DNA from: Caldifarciminota bacterium
Lineage (GTDB): Bacteria; Hydrothermota; UBA3072
Assembly (NCBI GenBank): GCA_016930175.1
Contig: JAFGHJ010000023.1
Span: 22,810-86,809 of the forward strand
Direction: 5' to 3'
DNA length: 64,000 nucleotides
Every line of letters starts with the position of its first letter. The stretch's first letter is position 1. Both the position numbers and the translations under genes were made by a program. Shown here in pieces: positions 28,187 through 36,428 of this stretch. The notes beneath the pieces are model-generated. The model did not search any database. It worked only from the letters and a program-made list of their open reading frames with translations, and was not told where the DNA came from.

Positions 28187-28347
28187 ATCTTTTCGGCTTC
28201 CTCTATCAACATTACCGGTATATCATCTTTAATTGGATAGGCGAGTTTACACTCGTTGCATATTAGTCTTTCTTTTTCTTTGTCGAGCCTCAAGGAGCCT
28301 TTACACTTTGGGCAAACAAGTATATCTAACAAATCTTTGCTAATCAT
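28183..28347 (-). CDS. Trm112/YcaR-family small zinc-ribbon protein
   Basis: 54 residues, read by hand: it starts MISKDLLDILVCPKCKG, continues LRLDKEKERLICNECKLAYP and ends IKDDIPVMLIEEAEKI. The two CxxC pairs and the YPIxDxIPVML motif are the UPF0434/Trm112 hallmark. In eukaryotes and archaea Trm112 activates methyltransferases; bacterial copies are less understood. The ATG has GGAGG upstream, and its TGA overlaps the ATG of the C25 gene (ATGA). It is the first gene of the Trm112-C25-SLOG operon. Confidence 0.9.
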   Translation of the reverse strand: MISKDLLDILVCPKCKGSLRLDKEKERLICNECKLAYPIKDDIPVMLIEEAEKI

Positions 28348-28728
28348 TTAATATTCCTCCTATCTTGATATATTTAATAACAAATATCGTAAAAAGAAAC
28401 TAACTTTTCCTTTTGAAAAGTCAAGAGCGATATCCACCCCCGACCCCTATAATAGGACACAGATGAACGCAGATTTAAAAGATTTCTTTTTCTGTTTTCC
28501 AATTCAACCATTTAACGATTCAACTATTCAACTCAGATTCGGAGAATTTACATTTTGCTTTTTAATTTTTTATATTTTATTACAAGGAAAACTAAAGTCC
28601 AAAAGGTGTTTGATTTTAAGTCGTTGCTGAGCGGTTGATAGGTTGAAATACGATATCTTGTGAAATCCTCACATTTTGTTATAATTTACGAAATTTTTGA
28701 ATAAAATACGAATAAAGGATTAATATTT
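28348..28728. other. Divergent intergenic region with repeats and a promoter
   Basis: No gene seen. On the plus strand TTGTGA (28658-28663), 16 bases, TATAAT (28680-28685) is a good promoter for the sigma gene at 28729. On the minus strand TTGACT (about 28432-28427) may serve the Trm112 operon, with a poor -10. A repeat word ACACAGATGAACGCAGATTT is at 28448-28467 and an ATTCAACCATTTAACG-type word at 28502-28517. Confidence 0.55.
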
Positions 28729-29259
28729 ATGGAAGATGCGATTTTGATTAAAAAATGTAAGAATGGCGATATGGGAGCCTATGAGGAGCTTGTTAAAAAA
28801 TATATGAAGAAAGCTTACAACGTGGCGCTGTATTACACAAAGAATCCGGCTGACGCATGGGACATTTCTCAACAGGGATTTGTAAACGCCTGGAAAGGAA
28901 TAAAGAGATTCGATACAGGCAGTCCTTTCTTTCCGTGGCTTTATGCTATAATTAAAAACGAAGCGTTAACGAAATTCAAGAAAGAAAAGAAGGAAGAAGA
29001 GAAAAGAGAAAGCCGTTTGCCCCTTAGAAGTATTGTTTCTCCGGAAGAAAGTTTGGAAAAAGAAGAAAAAGTTGTAAAATTACAGAAAGCTCTTTCAAAA
29101 TTGGATAAAGAAAAAAAGGAAATTATATATCTCAGGCATTACGCAGATATGAGCTATAAAGAAATATCGGAAGCTCTGGGGCTTCCTCCCGGAACGATAA
29201 TGTCCAGGCTTTACTATGCGAGAAAAGCTTTGCAGAGGGAGTATATGAAGAATGAATAG
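28729..29259 (+). CDS. ECF-type RNA polymerase sigma factor
   Basis: 176 residues. Region 2 includes YEELVKKYMKKAYNVALYY and DAWDISQQGFVNAWKGI; region 4 has LDKEKKEIIYLRHYADMSYK and the helix-turn-helix EISEALGLPPGTIMSRLYYA. There is no region 1.1 or 3, as expected for an ECF factor. The charged lysine/glutamate linker in the middle is long. It overlaps the next gene, a likely membrane anti-sigma factor, by 8 bases. Its target promoters are not evident in the window. Confidence 0.92.
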   Translation: MEDAILIKKCKNGDMGAYEELVKKYMKKAYNVALYYTKNPADAWDISQQGFVNAWKGIKRFDTGSPFFPWLYAIIKNEALTKFKKEKKEEEKRESRLPLRSIVSPEESLEKEEKVVKLQKALSKLDKEKKEIIYLRHYADMSYKEISEALGLPPGTIMSRLYYARKALQREYMKNE

Positions 29260-29692
29260 AGAAGAGGAACTTAAAAATAAGTATTTCGACGGAGTTTTAT
29301 CCGAAAAAGAAAAAAAAGAACTTAAAAAAATAATTTCTAAGGATAAAAAAACAGCAAAAGAACTGAAAGAAATGGATAAATTAAAGGAGGTGATAGATAT
29401 GTTGGAACCGGTTGACCCTGAAAAGGAATGGGAAAAATATTGGAGTTCTCTTTACAATAAACTGGAAAGAGGAATAGGATGGATTATATTTTCGATCGGA
29501 GCTATCTTAACCATCACCTTTTTCGGTTTTCAGTTTATAAAAGAATTGATCCGCGACCCACATATTGCACTCTTCGCAAAAATAGGACTTATTGCGTTAA
29601 TATCAGGTCTTGCAATCCTTTTCGTTTCGGTTGTAAGAGAAAGGCTAACTCTGTCAAAAACTGATAAATATTCAAAGGAGGTTGAAAGATGA
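29252..29692 (+). CDS. Probable membrane anti-sigma factor
   Basis: 146 residues. The soluble N-terminus (about 1-70) has KYFDGVLSEKEKKELKKI, a layout typical of anti-sigma domains, but without the zinc-binding HxxxCxxC. Two membrane helices (about 73-95 and 107-125) follow, then a short charged tail. Its place right after an ECF sigma gene, with overlapping codons, is the main reason for the call. The 3' end overlaps the YbjQ-type gene by 4 bases. Confidence 0.7.
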   Translation: MNREEELKNKYFDGVLSEKEKKELKKIISKDKKTAKELKEMDKLKEVIDMLEPVDPEKEWEKYWSSLYNKLERGIGWIIFSIGAILTITFFGFQFIKELIRDPHIALFAKIGLIALISGLAILFVSVVRERLTLSKTDKYSKEVER

Positions 29693-30009
29693 TACTCTCC
29701 ACCACTGACGAAATTGCGGGTAAGGAGATAACCGAGGTTTTAGGATTGGTTAGAGGAAATACGATTCGTTGCAGACATATTGGAAAAGACATTATGGCAG
29801 GATTTAAAAACCTGGTTGGGGGAGAAATTACTGATTACACAAAGATGCTCGCCGAGTCGAGGGAGCAGTCTCTTGACAGAATGGTGGAAAATGCTAAAGA
29901 GTTGGGAGCCGACGCTATAGTAGGAATACGCTTTACAACCTCCTCCGTTATGCAGGCTGCGGCAGAACTTCTTGTCTATGGTACTGCAGTAAGGATTAGA
30001 GACAAATAA
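29689..30009 (+). CDS. YbjQ/UPF0145-family protein
   Basis: 106 residues, the normal size for this family. Recognisable parts are GKEITEVLGLVRGNTIRC, AGFKNLVGGEITDYTKML and ELGADAIVGIRFTT. The family forms a pentameric beta fold and is often called a putative heavy-metal-binding domain, but the role is not established. The gene overlaps the anti-sigma gene by 4 bases (ATGA), so it belongs to the sigma operon and may be part of its signalling. Confidence 0.9.
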   Translation: MILSTTDEIAGKEITEVLGLVRGNTIRCRHIGKDIMAGFKNLVGGEITDYTKMLAESREQSLDRMVENAKELGADAIVGIRFTTSSVMQAAAELLVYGTAVRIRDK

Positions 30010-30062
30010 TTGGTTGTTAATAATTATGAATTATAAATTTTGAATTTTGAATTAAGACGATA

Positions 30063-30137
30063 AATTCTCTGTGCTCTCTGTGAGTTCTTTTCTCTGTTCT
30101 CTGTGGTTAATTGGGGAGGAGGGGTGGGGTTAAGTTT
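30063..30137. repeat. Dispersed CTCTGTG-type repeat with G-rich end
   Basis: CTCTGTGCTCTCTGTGAG, then TTCTTTTCTCTGTTCTCTGTGG and TTAATTGGGG, ending in a GGGGTGGGG tract. The reverse complement of 22001-22068 matches it along most of its length. It ends a few bases before the -35 box of the next promoter. Confidence 0.75.
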
Positions 30138-30143
30138 TTTCCC

Positions 30144-30172
30144 TTGACTATTTGCTCGAATATTCCTATTTT
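30144..30172 (+). promoter_or_regulatory. Promoter of the GGDEF gene
   Basis: TTGACT 30144-30149, 17 bases, TATTTT 30167-30172, directly after the G-rich end of a repeat. The ATG is 24 bases after the -10 box. Confidence 0.6.
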
Positions 30173-30196
30173 TCTTATTGAGGAAATCATAAATCC

Positions 30197-31477
30197 ATGC
30201 GTAAAGAAGCAGATAAAGAACTTTACGATGAATCTTCCATAAATGGTCATAAATATGAAGGCAAATGGGGTATGGTGGTGTTTGTTCTTGGTGTTGTGCT
30301 GCTGTCGTGCGGCTTCTGGCTTTCCGGACTCCTACCGCAGAGATTTAATCCTTCGGCGTTCACAAAGCTATTTTCGTTTATAGGTATTCTTACCGGTGCG
30401 GGAGCCATCTCGGTCGGGTATTTTTCTTATCCCAGAATACATAATTTGAAAGTCTTTCTTTCGGGTCATGTTACGGGCATTTCTTCTCTTGCTTTTTGTT
30501 TTTTTAGTTCCGCAGGAATATTTTCACTTCCGGCATCAAAGAGTTTTATTCCGGGAATCTATCTTTTGATGATTGCCGGAATACTGACAAGTGCATTGTT
30601 GCCTACATTTTTGAAGTATAGGTGGACTAAGCGAATTACGATTTCGGTACTCCTTATCGACGTAATTTTTCTCTTTATTTTCTGGAAAACACCTTTTGAA
30701 ATGGCTTCCATGGAAGCTTTTCGTAAATACAGTTATAGTTTATGGCTAACCCTTCTCCCCGGCGTAATTGCATTAGCGACTCTGGTTCTTTCCGTATTCG
30801 TATTGAAGCGCCAATTTTTTCTGGGAGGAGTGATGGGAGGAATGGCAGTATTTTTCGGAGGAGGCTGGTACTTTGGTAACATAAGAACAGAGATTTTGCT
30901 TTTTGATTCTTACGTATTTGCTGTAGCTCCCTTTTTCTTCGTAATAGGAGTTTTTATACACTGGCTGGCAAGAATGGAACACAGAGCGTCCTACGATCCT
31001 CTGCTTCGAGTTTATAACCGCAGTTACTGCGAGCGTATTCTTGACGAACAAACAAAAGTCGATACGAACCCTCCTTTTGGAATAGCCATAGTAGATATAG
31101 ATCGTTTCAAAAATGTAAACGATAAATACGGTCACAGAGCCGGAGACGAAGTTTTGCTCCAGCTGGCCCGGATATTGACAAATGAGGTGGTTCCCGACGG
31201 TATAGTCTGCCGCTACGGCGGAGAAGAGTTTGTCATTTTCTTTCCTCGTCAGAGCAGCACAAAAATAAAGATGATGATGGAATTAATCAGAAAGAAAGTA
31301 AAGAGAACTTCCGTAAAAGCGGGGAAGAAAAGAATAAGGATTTCAATTTCTGCAGGAATTTCACATCGCCAGGACTGCAGTCTGACTTTACACAAAGTCT
31401 TTAGAATGGCAGATAAAGCCCTTTACAGAGCAAAAAGAGAGGGCAGAAACCAGGTCAGGTTTAGTAAAACGGAATAG
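30197..31477 (+). CDS. Membrane diguanylate cyclase (GGDEF domain)
   Basis: 426 residues. The first 250 hold about eight hydrophobic segments, an uncharacterised membrane sensor. The GGDEF domain covers about 262-424: DPLLRVYNRSYCE, GIAIVDIDRFKNVNDKYGHRAGDEVL, active-site GGEEF at 341-345 and KALYRAKREGRNQV. All catalytic residues are intact, so it should make cyclic di-GMP from two GTP. The RxxD inhibitory site expected just before GGEEF is not present (it reads EVVPDG). No c-di-GMP target or phosphodiesterase is nearby. Confidence 0.93.
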   Translation: MRKEADKELYDESSINGHKYEGKWGMVVFVLGVVLLSCGFWLSGLLPQRFNPSAFTKLFSFIGILTGAGAISVGYFSYPRIHNLKVFLSGHVTGISSLAFCFFSSAGIFSLPASKSFIPGIYLLMIAGILTSALLPTFLKYRWTKRITISVLLIDVIFLFIFWKTPFEMASMEAFRKYSYSLWLTLLPGVIALATLVLSVFVLKRQFFLGGVMGGMAVFFGGGWYFGNIRTEILLFDSYVFAVAPFFFVIGVFIHWLARMEHRASYDPLLRVYNRSYCERILDEQTKVDTNPPFGIAIVDIDRFKNVNDKYGHRAGDEVLLQLARILTNEVVPDGIVCRYGGEEFVIFFPRQSSTKIKMMMELIRKKVKRTSVKAGKKRIRISISAGISHRQDCSLTLHKVFRMADKALYRAKREGRNQVRFSKTE

Positions 31478-31489
31478 ATACCAAAAAAT

Positions 31490-31712
31490 TAATCTCAAAC
31501 AAAGCCACAAAGAACGCAAAGAAAGGATTTAGAAGTTGGAAGTTATGAGTTAGGATAAAACAGCAAATAAAAGATCCTATTAAATCTGCGTTTATCTGTA
31601 TCTTAACTTTGGGGTTTGGGATTTTGGATTTAGTTAAAATAACAAAAAATTTCTGTGCTCTCTATGAGTCTGTATTTCTCTGTGTTCTCTGTGGTAAAAA
31701 TATGGTGAGGTA
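31490..31712. repeat. Intergenic repeat block before tRNA-Leu
   Basis: A chain of repeat words: CAAAGCCACAAAGAACGCAA at 31498-31517, TCTGCGTTTATCTGTATC at 31586-31603, and CTGTGCTCTCTATGAG (31653-31668) with CTCTGTGTTCTCTGTGG (31678-31694). A G-rich tract leads into the tRNA promoter. No gene. Confidence 0.7.
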
Positions 31713-31721
31713 GTGGGGCTC

Positions 31722-31749
31722 TTGACACTTACAAATGATTAACTATATT
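31722..31749 (+). promoter_or_regulatory. Promoter of tRNA-Leu
   Basis: TTGACA 31722-31727, 16 bases, TATATT 31744-31749; the tRNA begins 12 bases later. The stop codon of the opposite-strand radical SAM frame lies at 31743-31745, inside this -10 box. Confidence 0.7.
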
Positions 31750-32984
31750 TTGACAAAATCAGCGGAAGTGGCGGAACTGGTAGACGCGCTGGGTTCAGGG
31801 TCCAGTGGTGAATAGCCGTGGGGGTTCGAATCCCCCCTTCCGCAGGTATTTTGAATGTTTTTATCGTAAAAAAGATTAAAATCGGATAGGCAACACTTTA
31901 GTAGCTTTCCATTTCTTATAACCGCTACCGGACAGTATTTGCAATTTACAAGATGCCCATCTTCGCCGATAAAAGGTCCGTTGTCGTAGACAATCATTTT
32001 GTGTAACAATTTCCTTTTTGGTTTCAAGGCAGGCAGTATAAACTGAACGAATTTATGAAGGCGGAAAGTTGAAATGCTATTGAGAAAAATCCTTAGTAAA
32101 GTTATCGCAGTATTCTGTTTTGTTTTTTGTATATAATGACCTGATATAATACGTGCAATTTTCATCAGCAATAAATCCGTGTAATTTGATTTTATTTTAA
32201 ATAAAGAATATTTATTATCATGATAAACAACAGGTATGAAATAATTTATAGCTACAAAATCTTTTCCGTTGGTTGCAGGAAAAAAGGCATATGGTTCGAT
32301 ATTATAGTTTTTCTTGTAAAAATCTATAATTTCGTATATTTTATCTTTTTCGCTATCATAATATGGTTTATTTCTTTCGTTTTTTTGTATTCTAATGACT
32401 TTTGAAGATAGCTGTTTTAGATCCTGGCCTTTAGATAGAAAAAGGAATGTTATCTCCGGAGATTCGAAAAAGAATTGATTGTATTTTGCTAGGGTTTCTT
32501 TATCTTCATTGTTTAGAGTCATGGAAACAGATACATCGATACCGTATGAGTAGGCCATTATCGTTAATTCTTTAAGTCGCATCTTAACGTCTTCGAATTT
32601 TGGTTTTTCCGGTAGATCGGGTCTTTTCTGCCAAGGGTCAACGTGAAACATAATGTAATCCAGATTGGACTTTTTTAATTTTCTTAAATAGGTATTGTTT
32701 ATAAGAACCCCGTTTGTAAGTAAAAAAGCATTTAAACCATATTCCTTAATGATTTCTACGATTTTGCATAGTTCCGGATGTAGAGTTGGTTCTCCGCCTG
32801 AGATAGATACAGTATGTAAATTACGTTTTTTCATTGCTGTTTCGATATCTTTCCGTATCTGAGCCAGGCTCTTCATATTTTTAGCTTTTTTCTTATAACA
32901 AACCCTGCATTCGATATTGCAGGCGTCCGTAACTTCCAGCATAACTCCTGGGGAAGTTATGTTATCCCATGGCATTTTTATCAT
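31743..32984 (-). CDS. Radical SAM protein with C-terminal Cys cluster; frame ends inside tRNA-Leu region
   Basis: 413 residues as read. CNIECRVC (Cys22, 26, 29) binds the SAM cluster; SISGGEPTLHPEL and LLTNGVLI are typical of SPASM-type or heme/peptide-modifying members. A second cluster, CKYCP...CC (about residues 355-375), could bind an auxiliary FeS cluster. After residue 384 or so the translation (GRGDSNPHGYSPLDPEP) is simply the antisense of tRNA-Leu and reaches a stop only beyond it. The native C-terminus is therefore probably lost or unusually tRNA-encoded. The start overlaps the GH3 gene by 4 bases. The role in the six-gene operon is unknown; maturation of a peptide or lipid product is possible. 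Confidence 0.85.
   Translation of the reverse strand: MIKMPWDNITSPGVMLEVTDACNIECRVCYKKKAKNMKSLAQIRKDIETAMKKRNLHTVSISGGEPTLHPELCKIVEIIKEYGLNAFLLTNGVLINNTYLRKLKKSNLDYIMFHVDPWQKRPDLPEKPKFEDVKMRLKELTIMAYSYGIDVSVSMTLNNEDKETLAKYNQFFFESPEITFLFLSKGQDLKQLSSKVIRIQKNERNKPYYDSEKDKIYEIIDFYKKNYNIEPYAFFPATNGKDFVAINYFIPVVYHDNKYSLFKIKSNYTDLLLMKIARIISGHYIQKTKQNTAITLLRIFLNSISTFRLHKFVQFILPALKPKRKLLHKMIVYDNGPFIGEDGHLVNCKYCPVAVIRNGKLLKCCLSDFNLFYDKNIQNTCGRGDSNPHGYSPLDPEPSASTSSATSADFVKI
31762..31844 (+). tRNA. tRNA-Leu (anticodon CAG)
   Basis: 83 bases, class II. Acceptor GCGGAAG / CTTCCGC, D-arm with GGTAGAC, anticodon stem-loop CTGGG-TTCAGGG-TCCAG giving CAG, a long variable arm (TGGTGAATAGCCGT) and T-arm GGGGG-TTCGAAT-CCCCC. 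Discriminator A at 31844. CCA is not encoded. The minus strand across the whole gene is open and forms the end of the adjacent radical SAM frame. Confidence 0.97.
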
Positions 32985-34582
32985 TTGTTTAAACCCCTGG
33001 TTAAAGCATCATTTATTCCTATTTTATTGTAAAATATAAATGGTTTTATTACACCGAGTTTTCTCCCCTCGTTTATTAAAAAATTCATGTAAATCTCTCG
33101 CGGGTTTTCTATATGATTTATTAAAACCACTTTTGGTTTGCTCAGTTGCCCTAAGTTCCGAGCGTAGTTATAATGAAAATTTTTTCTCAGATTATTTTCG
33201 AGAATTTCTTCAAGTCCTTTAATTTTCTCAGATTTAATTTTACCCTTGATATATAGGATATAATTAAAATTCTTGTTATCGCAGGGTGCGAAGAGTAGAA
33301 ATTCCGGTCTTATTTTGAGTTTATTTAGAGCGTTTTTGACTGTCTTTCTTACGAAAAATTCGTTCAACTTTTCTCCAAAATAATCTGAAATCAGGTCTTG
33401 TTTTCCGCAGAATTTAATTAATGGAGTGTTTTTGATTTTTCCTATGGCTTCAACCACGTCGTTAAGTCTATATCGGTATAGCCCTCCTGAAGTTGTCATT
33501 ACTACTGAATAATGCTTACCCCTTTTTATATTTCCCAGCGTCAAAATCTCTCCATTGGCTAAATCTATAAATTCATAGAAATGCGACCTGACAGCCAGTA
33601 CGGAGCCGGGAAAACCTGTAAAAGGAATAGATACTATACCTTCTGTTGCAAGCAATCCTTTACCCTGTATTTCTACTCCGGGAAAATTTTCCCTTATCTC
33701 AGTTATAAACATTTCCGAGGGACCATCTGCCCAGCAACTTATAAGGTTCAGTTTTTCCCATATTTTGGAAAAATCTATTTTGTTTTTATCTTTTGCTTCT
33801 TTGAGTTCCTTAACGCGTGAAGGGGATGGAGTTAGGATTAAAGGAAAATCGGTGCCTTCTTCGATTTCTTTTAAAATTTTATCCCAAAAAAGTTTTACTT
33901 TTTCTATAAGTATTAATAAAAACGTTGGACTCCAGACTGAAATCAGTGTTAAATTTTTCTCTCGTAAGAGATATAGGGCAGTTAAATACAGAAATTCTTC
34001 TATGTTATCTATCTTACCAAGTTTTGAAGGTACAGCCATAGTTTTTTCCAATAGTCTTCCAATTATTCCAAAATATTCGGTATCTTCTTTAAACCCAATA
34101 GGAATTTTGCTTCCGTCTTTTTCGGGAATATTTCCGGGAGGCGTAATCGCCCAATAAGCTTTTCCATTCAGAAGGTTAGGTCTGTTAAGGTAAAGATTAG
34201 CCAGCCATGGATAAATACCTTTTTTATATTCTTTTTCCAGTCCTTTTGTATATGGTATTAATTTGGAACCTGAAGAGGAACCGCCTGTCGGTTCGAGAAG
34301 ATTTATTTTTTCTTCTGTGAGTACTTTCTGCTCCCCGTTCATTGCTTTTCTTATATACTTAGTATAATCTTCATAATCGCTGAGAGGTACTTCTTTCCGA
34401 AAATTTTTAATAGACTTGATGCTTCTGAAATTATATTTTTTTCCGAATTCAGTATCTTCGTTTTTGGTTATAATATTGGAAAGAATTTTTTTCTGATGAT
34501 TTTCAGGACAATTAAGCGCTCTAAGAAATCTCGAATATTCAGGTAAAAGATAAATTAACGAAAGAGAATTTATTGCTAACAT
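32981..34582 (-). CDS. GH3-family acyl-adenylate/amide synthetase
   Basis: 533 residues. The protein follows the GH3 pattern: N-terminal helical region, LSDYEDYTKYIRKAMNGEQ, the phosphate-binding motif EPTGGSSSGSKLIPYT, TTSGGLYRYRLNDVVEAIG (equivalent to the YRxGD motif) and a C-terminal domain about 420-533. Plant GH3 enzymes adenylate a carboxylic acid and join it to an amino acid; bacterial members are mostly uncharacterised but keep the ANL-like chemistry. The neighbours (two acetyltransferase-like proteins and three radical SAM enzymes) suggest it makes an amide or ester in a small-molecule or lipid pathway. Overlaps are 7 bases upstream and 4 downstream. The stretch looks AT-richer than the operon at 8-16 kb. 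Confidence 0.88.
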   Translation of the reverse strand: MLAINSLSLIYLLPEYSRFLRALNCPENHQKKILSNIITKNEDTEFGKKYNFRSIKSIKNFRKEVPLSDYEDYTKYIRKAMNGEQKVLTEEKINLLEPTGGSSSGSKLIPYTKGLEKEYKKGIYPWLANLYLNRPNLLNGKAYWAITPPGNIPEKDGSKIPIGFKEDTEYFGIIGRLLEKTMAVPSKLGKIDNIEEFLYLTALYLLREKNLTLISVWSPTFLLILIEKVKLFWDKILKEIEEGTDFPLILTPSPSRVKELKEAKDKNKIDFSKIWEKLNLISCWADGPSEMFITEIRENFPGVEIQGKGLLATEGIVSIPFTGFPGSVLAVRSHFYEFIDLANGEILTLGNIKRGKHYSVVMTTSGGLYRYRLNDVVEAIGKIKNTPLIKFCGKQDLISDYFGEKLNEFFVRKTVKNALNKLKIRPEFLLFAPCDNKNFNYILYIKGKIKSEKIKGLEEILENNLRKNFHYNYARNLGQLSKPKVVLINHIENPREIYMNFLINEGRKLGVIKPFIFYNKIGINDALTRGLNK

Positions 34583-35283
34583 CCTGTTATTCGGTAAAAA
34601 ATAGGTTTGAAATTCTCTTTTTTAATTTCAGTTATGCAAGCGAGTTCATCGCCTTTCGTATATCCTGGATTGCTTCTTAGAAAATATTTAATGTGAGGAT
34701 TGGTAAGTCTGTTCAAAGGAATAGTTGCATGTTTTACTTTTAAAAAATTTTTGTTCCGAGGGATAATTACACCTTTTTCCTTATTATAAGCTTTCCCGAA
34801 CTTTTCATACGCTAATACATCTATTATTTTTTTCTCAAAAACGGGCGTTTCTCTATCATACCTTGGATAATAATCTTCAAATATCAATGGAAGAAATCTG
34901 TATGTTCTAAAACCCATTGATATAAGAAACCAGTAGAATTTTACCCCTTTTTCCATATTATTGTATATATATCTCCCAAAATGCTTCATTAAATCTAATT
35001 CATTTCTGTAAGAACTGTCTACTATTGTATCACCGGAAAAAACAGCTTTAATTTTTGTACCATCGACTGTAACTCTCATCGTTTTTAAAGTAGAAAATCC
35101 TTTTATTTTTTTTGTACCATTCGCAAAAAGAAGGATAATTTTTTCTTTTTCGTTAAGATCACTGAAGAAGGTTTTTTCTTCTACAACAAAGTATCTGGTA
35201 AATAGAGAGTACATCTGTTTTTTGTAATCTCCGGAAAGCTCTTTTATATCTATAATCCTGCCGGTTATTTTTTTATCTTTCAT
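34576..35283 (-). CDS. Uncharacterised protein, possibly GNAT-like
   Basis: 235 residues, no signal peptide. I do not recognise a named family. The central text (IKGFSTLKTMRVTVDGTKIKAV, then SGDTIVDSSYRNELDLMKHF and YWFLISMGFRTYRFLPLIF) has the rhythm of an acetyltransferase beta-sheet followed by an acceptor-site helix, but the usual Q/RxxGxG/A loop is not evident. The start overlaps the preceding acetyltransferase gene by 4 bases and the end overlaps the GH3 gene by 7, so it is part of the same operon. It may transfer an acyl group to the amine used by the GH3 enzyme, which is speculation. Confidence 0.6.
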   Translation of the reverse strand: MKDKKITGRIIDIKELSGDYKKQMYSLFTRYFVVEEKTFFSDLNEKEKIILLFANGTKKIKGFSTLKTMRVTVDGTKIKAVFSGDTIVDSSYRNELDLMKHFGRYIYNNMEKGVKFYWFLISMGFRTYRFLPLIFEDYYPRYDRETPVFEKKIIDVLAYEKFGKAYNKEKGVIIPRNKNFLKVKHATIPLNRLTNPHIKYFLRSNPGYTKGDELACITEIKKENFKPIFYRITGC

Positions 35284-36428
35284 AAGGTTGCGACCTCCAT
35301 ATAAGGAGTTCTATTGTCCAGGTTGTTATAAAATTCTTCCCCGTCTTCCCAGTGTACTAAGAATATTCTGCTTCTCAGTTTAAAAGCCGGATATTTAAGC
35401 ATAATCGAATTTAAGGAATCTTCGGAGTGGAGTCCGACAATCATATATTTATATCCTCTTTTTTTACCTTCTTCTCTCAATTTTTCGAGTAAAGCTCCGA
35501 AAACATGAGGATTGTTGTTTTTAGCGGCAATCGATGAAGCAAAGAAATAGTTCAAAGTTGTTTCTTCCGGAGGTAAAAGGGGCATATCCTTCAAGAAGGC
35601 ATTCAGGTTCCATAAAGGTCTCATGATTTTCATTGATGTGCTGTATCCCGAAACAACATCCTGCTTGAAAGAAGTCTGATCCCACATCCCTATGGTTCCT
35701 ATTATTTCGTCTCCTTTTAATGCTACAAAAATATCCTCTACATTTAAATTTCTTAGAATTCCTCGATCATTCAAGAAATCTTCTGCTTTATATACGGGGT
35801 AGAACTGTTTTTTCCTGGCTTCTTTATCAATAAAGGATATGATCTTTTCGAGTATGTCTTTATCGGCTTTTTTTATCTTTATATCCGGATAATTTACTCT
35901 TCTTTTTTTGAGCCCTATCGCGTAGGATGTATAAGCGCCGTAGTCTTTATAGGGAGGTAGGGGTCCTCTGCCGGAGGTCAGAATTTTAATAGCGAGATGA
36001 TTGTCTTCGAGAATACTGGTGAGATAGAGTTTTGCTTTACTATCACTGTGAAGTTCCTTGAAAAATTTGTAGGCTCTTCCGATAAGTATTCCGCCTCTGT
36101 AATTCTTATCGAGTCGTAAGTTACTCAAGTATCCAACATTAGTTTTTGAACCGTTGACGAACATCTCTCTTATTGACCTGATACCAAAACCTATGATTTT
36201 ATTTTTCTTAAGATCCCGACCTAAAGCGACCTGGACTTTTTTCCCTTCTATATCGAGGCTTTCAAAGAAATCGGGTTCTCTCTGGAAGGAAATTTTGAGT
36301 TTACCTTCCATATAATTGTCTCTAAGGAGTCTTCTTAAAGATTCCTCATCGTTCCTGTTCGCCATTTCTATAATAAATCTCTTTGGCGTTTGTAGCTTCT
36401 TACTTTTATTTAGCGTTTTCATAATCAT
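35280..36428 (-). CDS. GNAT-family acetyltransferase, probably two-domain
   Basis: 382 residues. The N-terminal half (about 17-170) is a GNAT domain: FIIEMANRNDEESLRRLLRD, VGYLSNLRLDKNYRGGILIG (acetyl-CoA loop RxxGxxxG-like) and YLTSILEDNHLAIKIL. The second half (about 185-360, IKIKKADKDILEKIISFI to GYKYMIVGLHSEDS) looks like a second GNAT fold without a clear CoA loop. Such double-GNAT proteins often act on amines or aminoacyl groups. The ATG at 36428 has AAGG 5 bases before it and overlaps the upstream radical SAM gene by 23 bases. Confidence 0.8.
   Translation of the reverse strand: MIMKTLNKSKKLQTPKRFIIEMANRNDEESLRRLLRDNYMEGKLKISFQREPDFFESLDIEGKKVQVALGRDLKKNKIIGFGIRSIREMFVNGSKTNVGYLSNLRLDKNYRGGILIGRAYKFFKELHSDSKAKLYLTSILEDNHLAIKILTSGRGPLPPYKDYGAYTSYAIGLKKRRVNYPDIKIKKADKDILEKIISFIDKEARKKQFYPVYKAEDFLNDRGILRNLNVEDIFVALKGDEIIGTIGMWDQTSFKQDVVSGYSTSMKIMRPLWNLNAFLKDMPLLPPEETTLNYFFASSIAAKNNNPHVFGALLEKLREEGKKRGYKYMIVGLHSEDSLNSIMLKYPAFKLRSRIFLVHWEDGEEFYNNLDNRTPYMEVATL

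Noticed and set aside
31743..31850. RGD-type cell-adhesion motif at the end of the radical SAM protein
   Set aside because: It is the antisense translation of tRNA-Leu and has no meaning as a protein motif.
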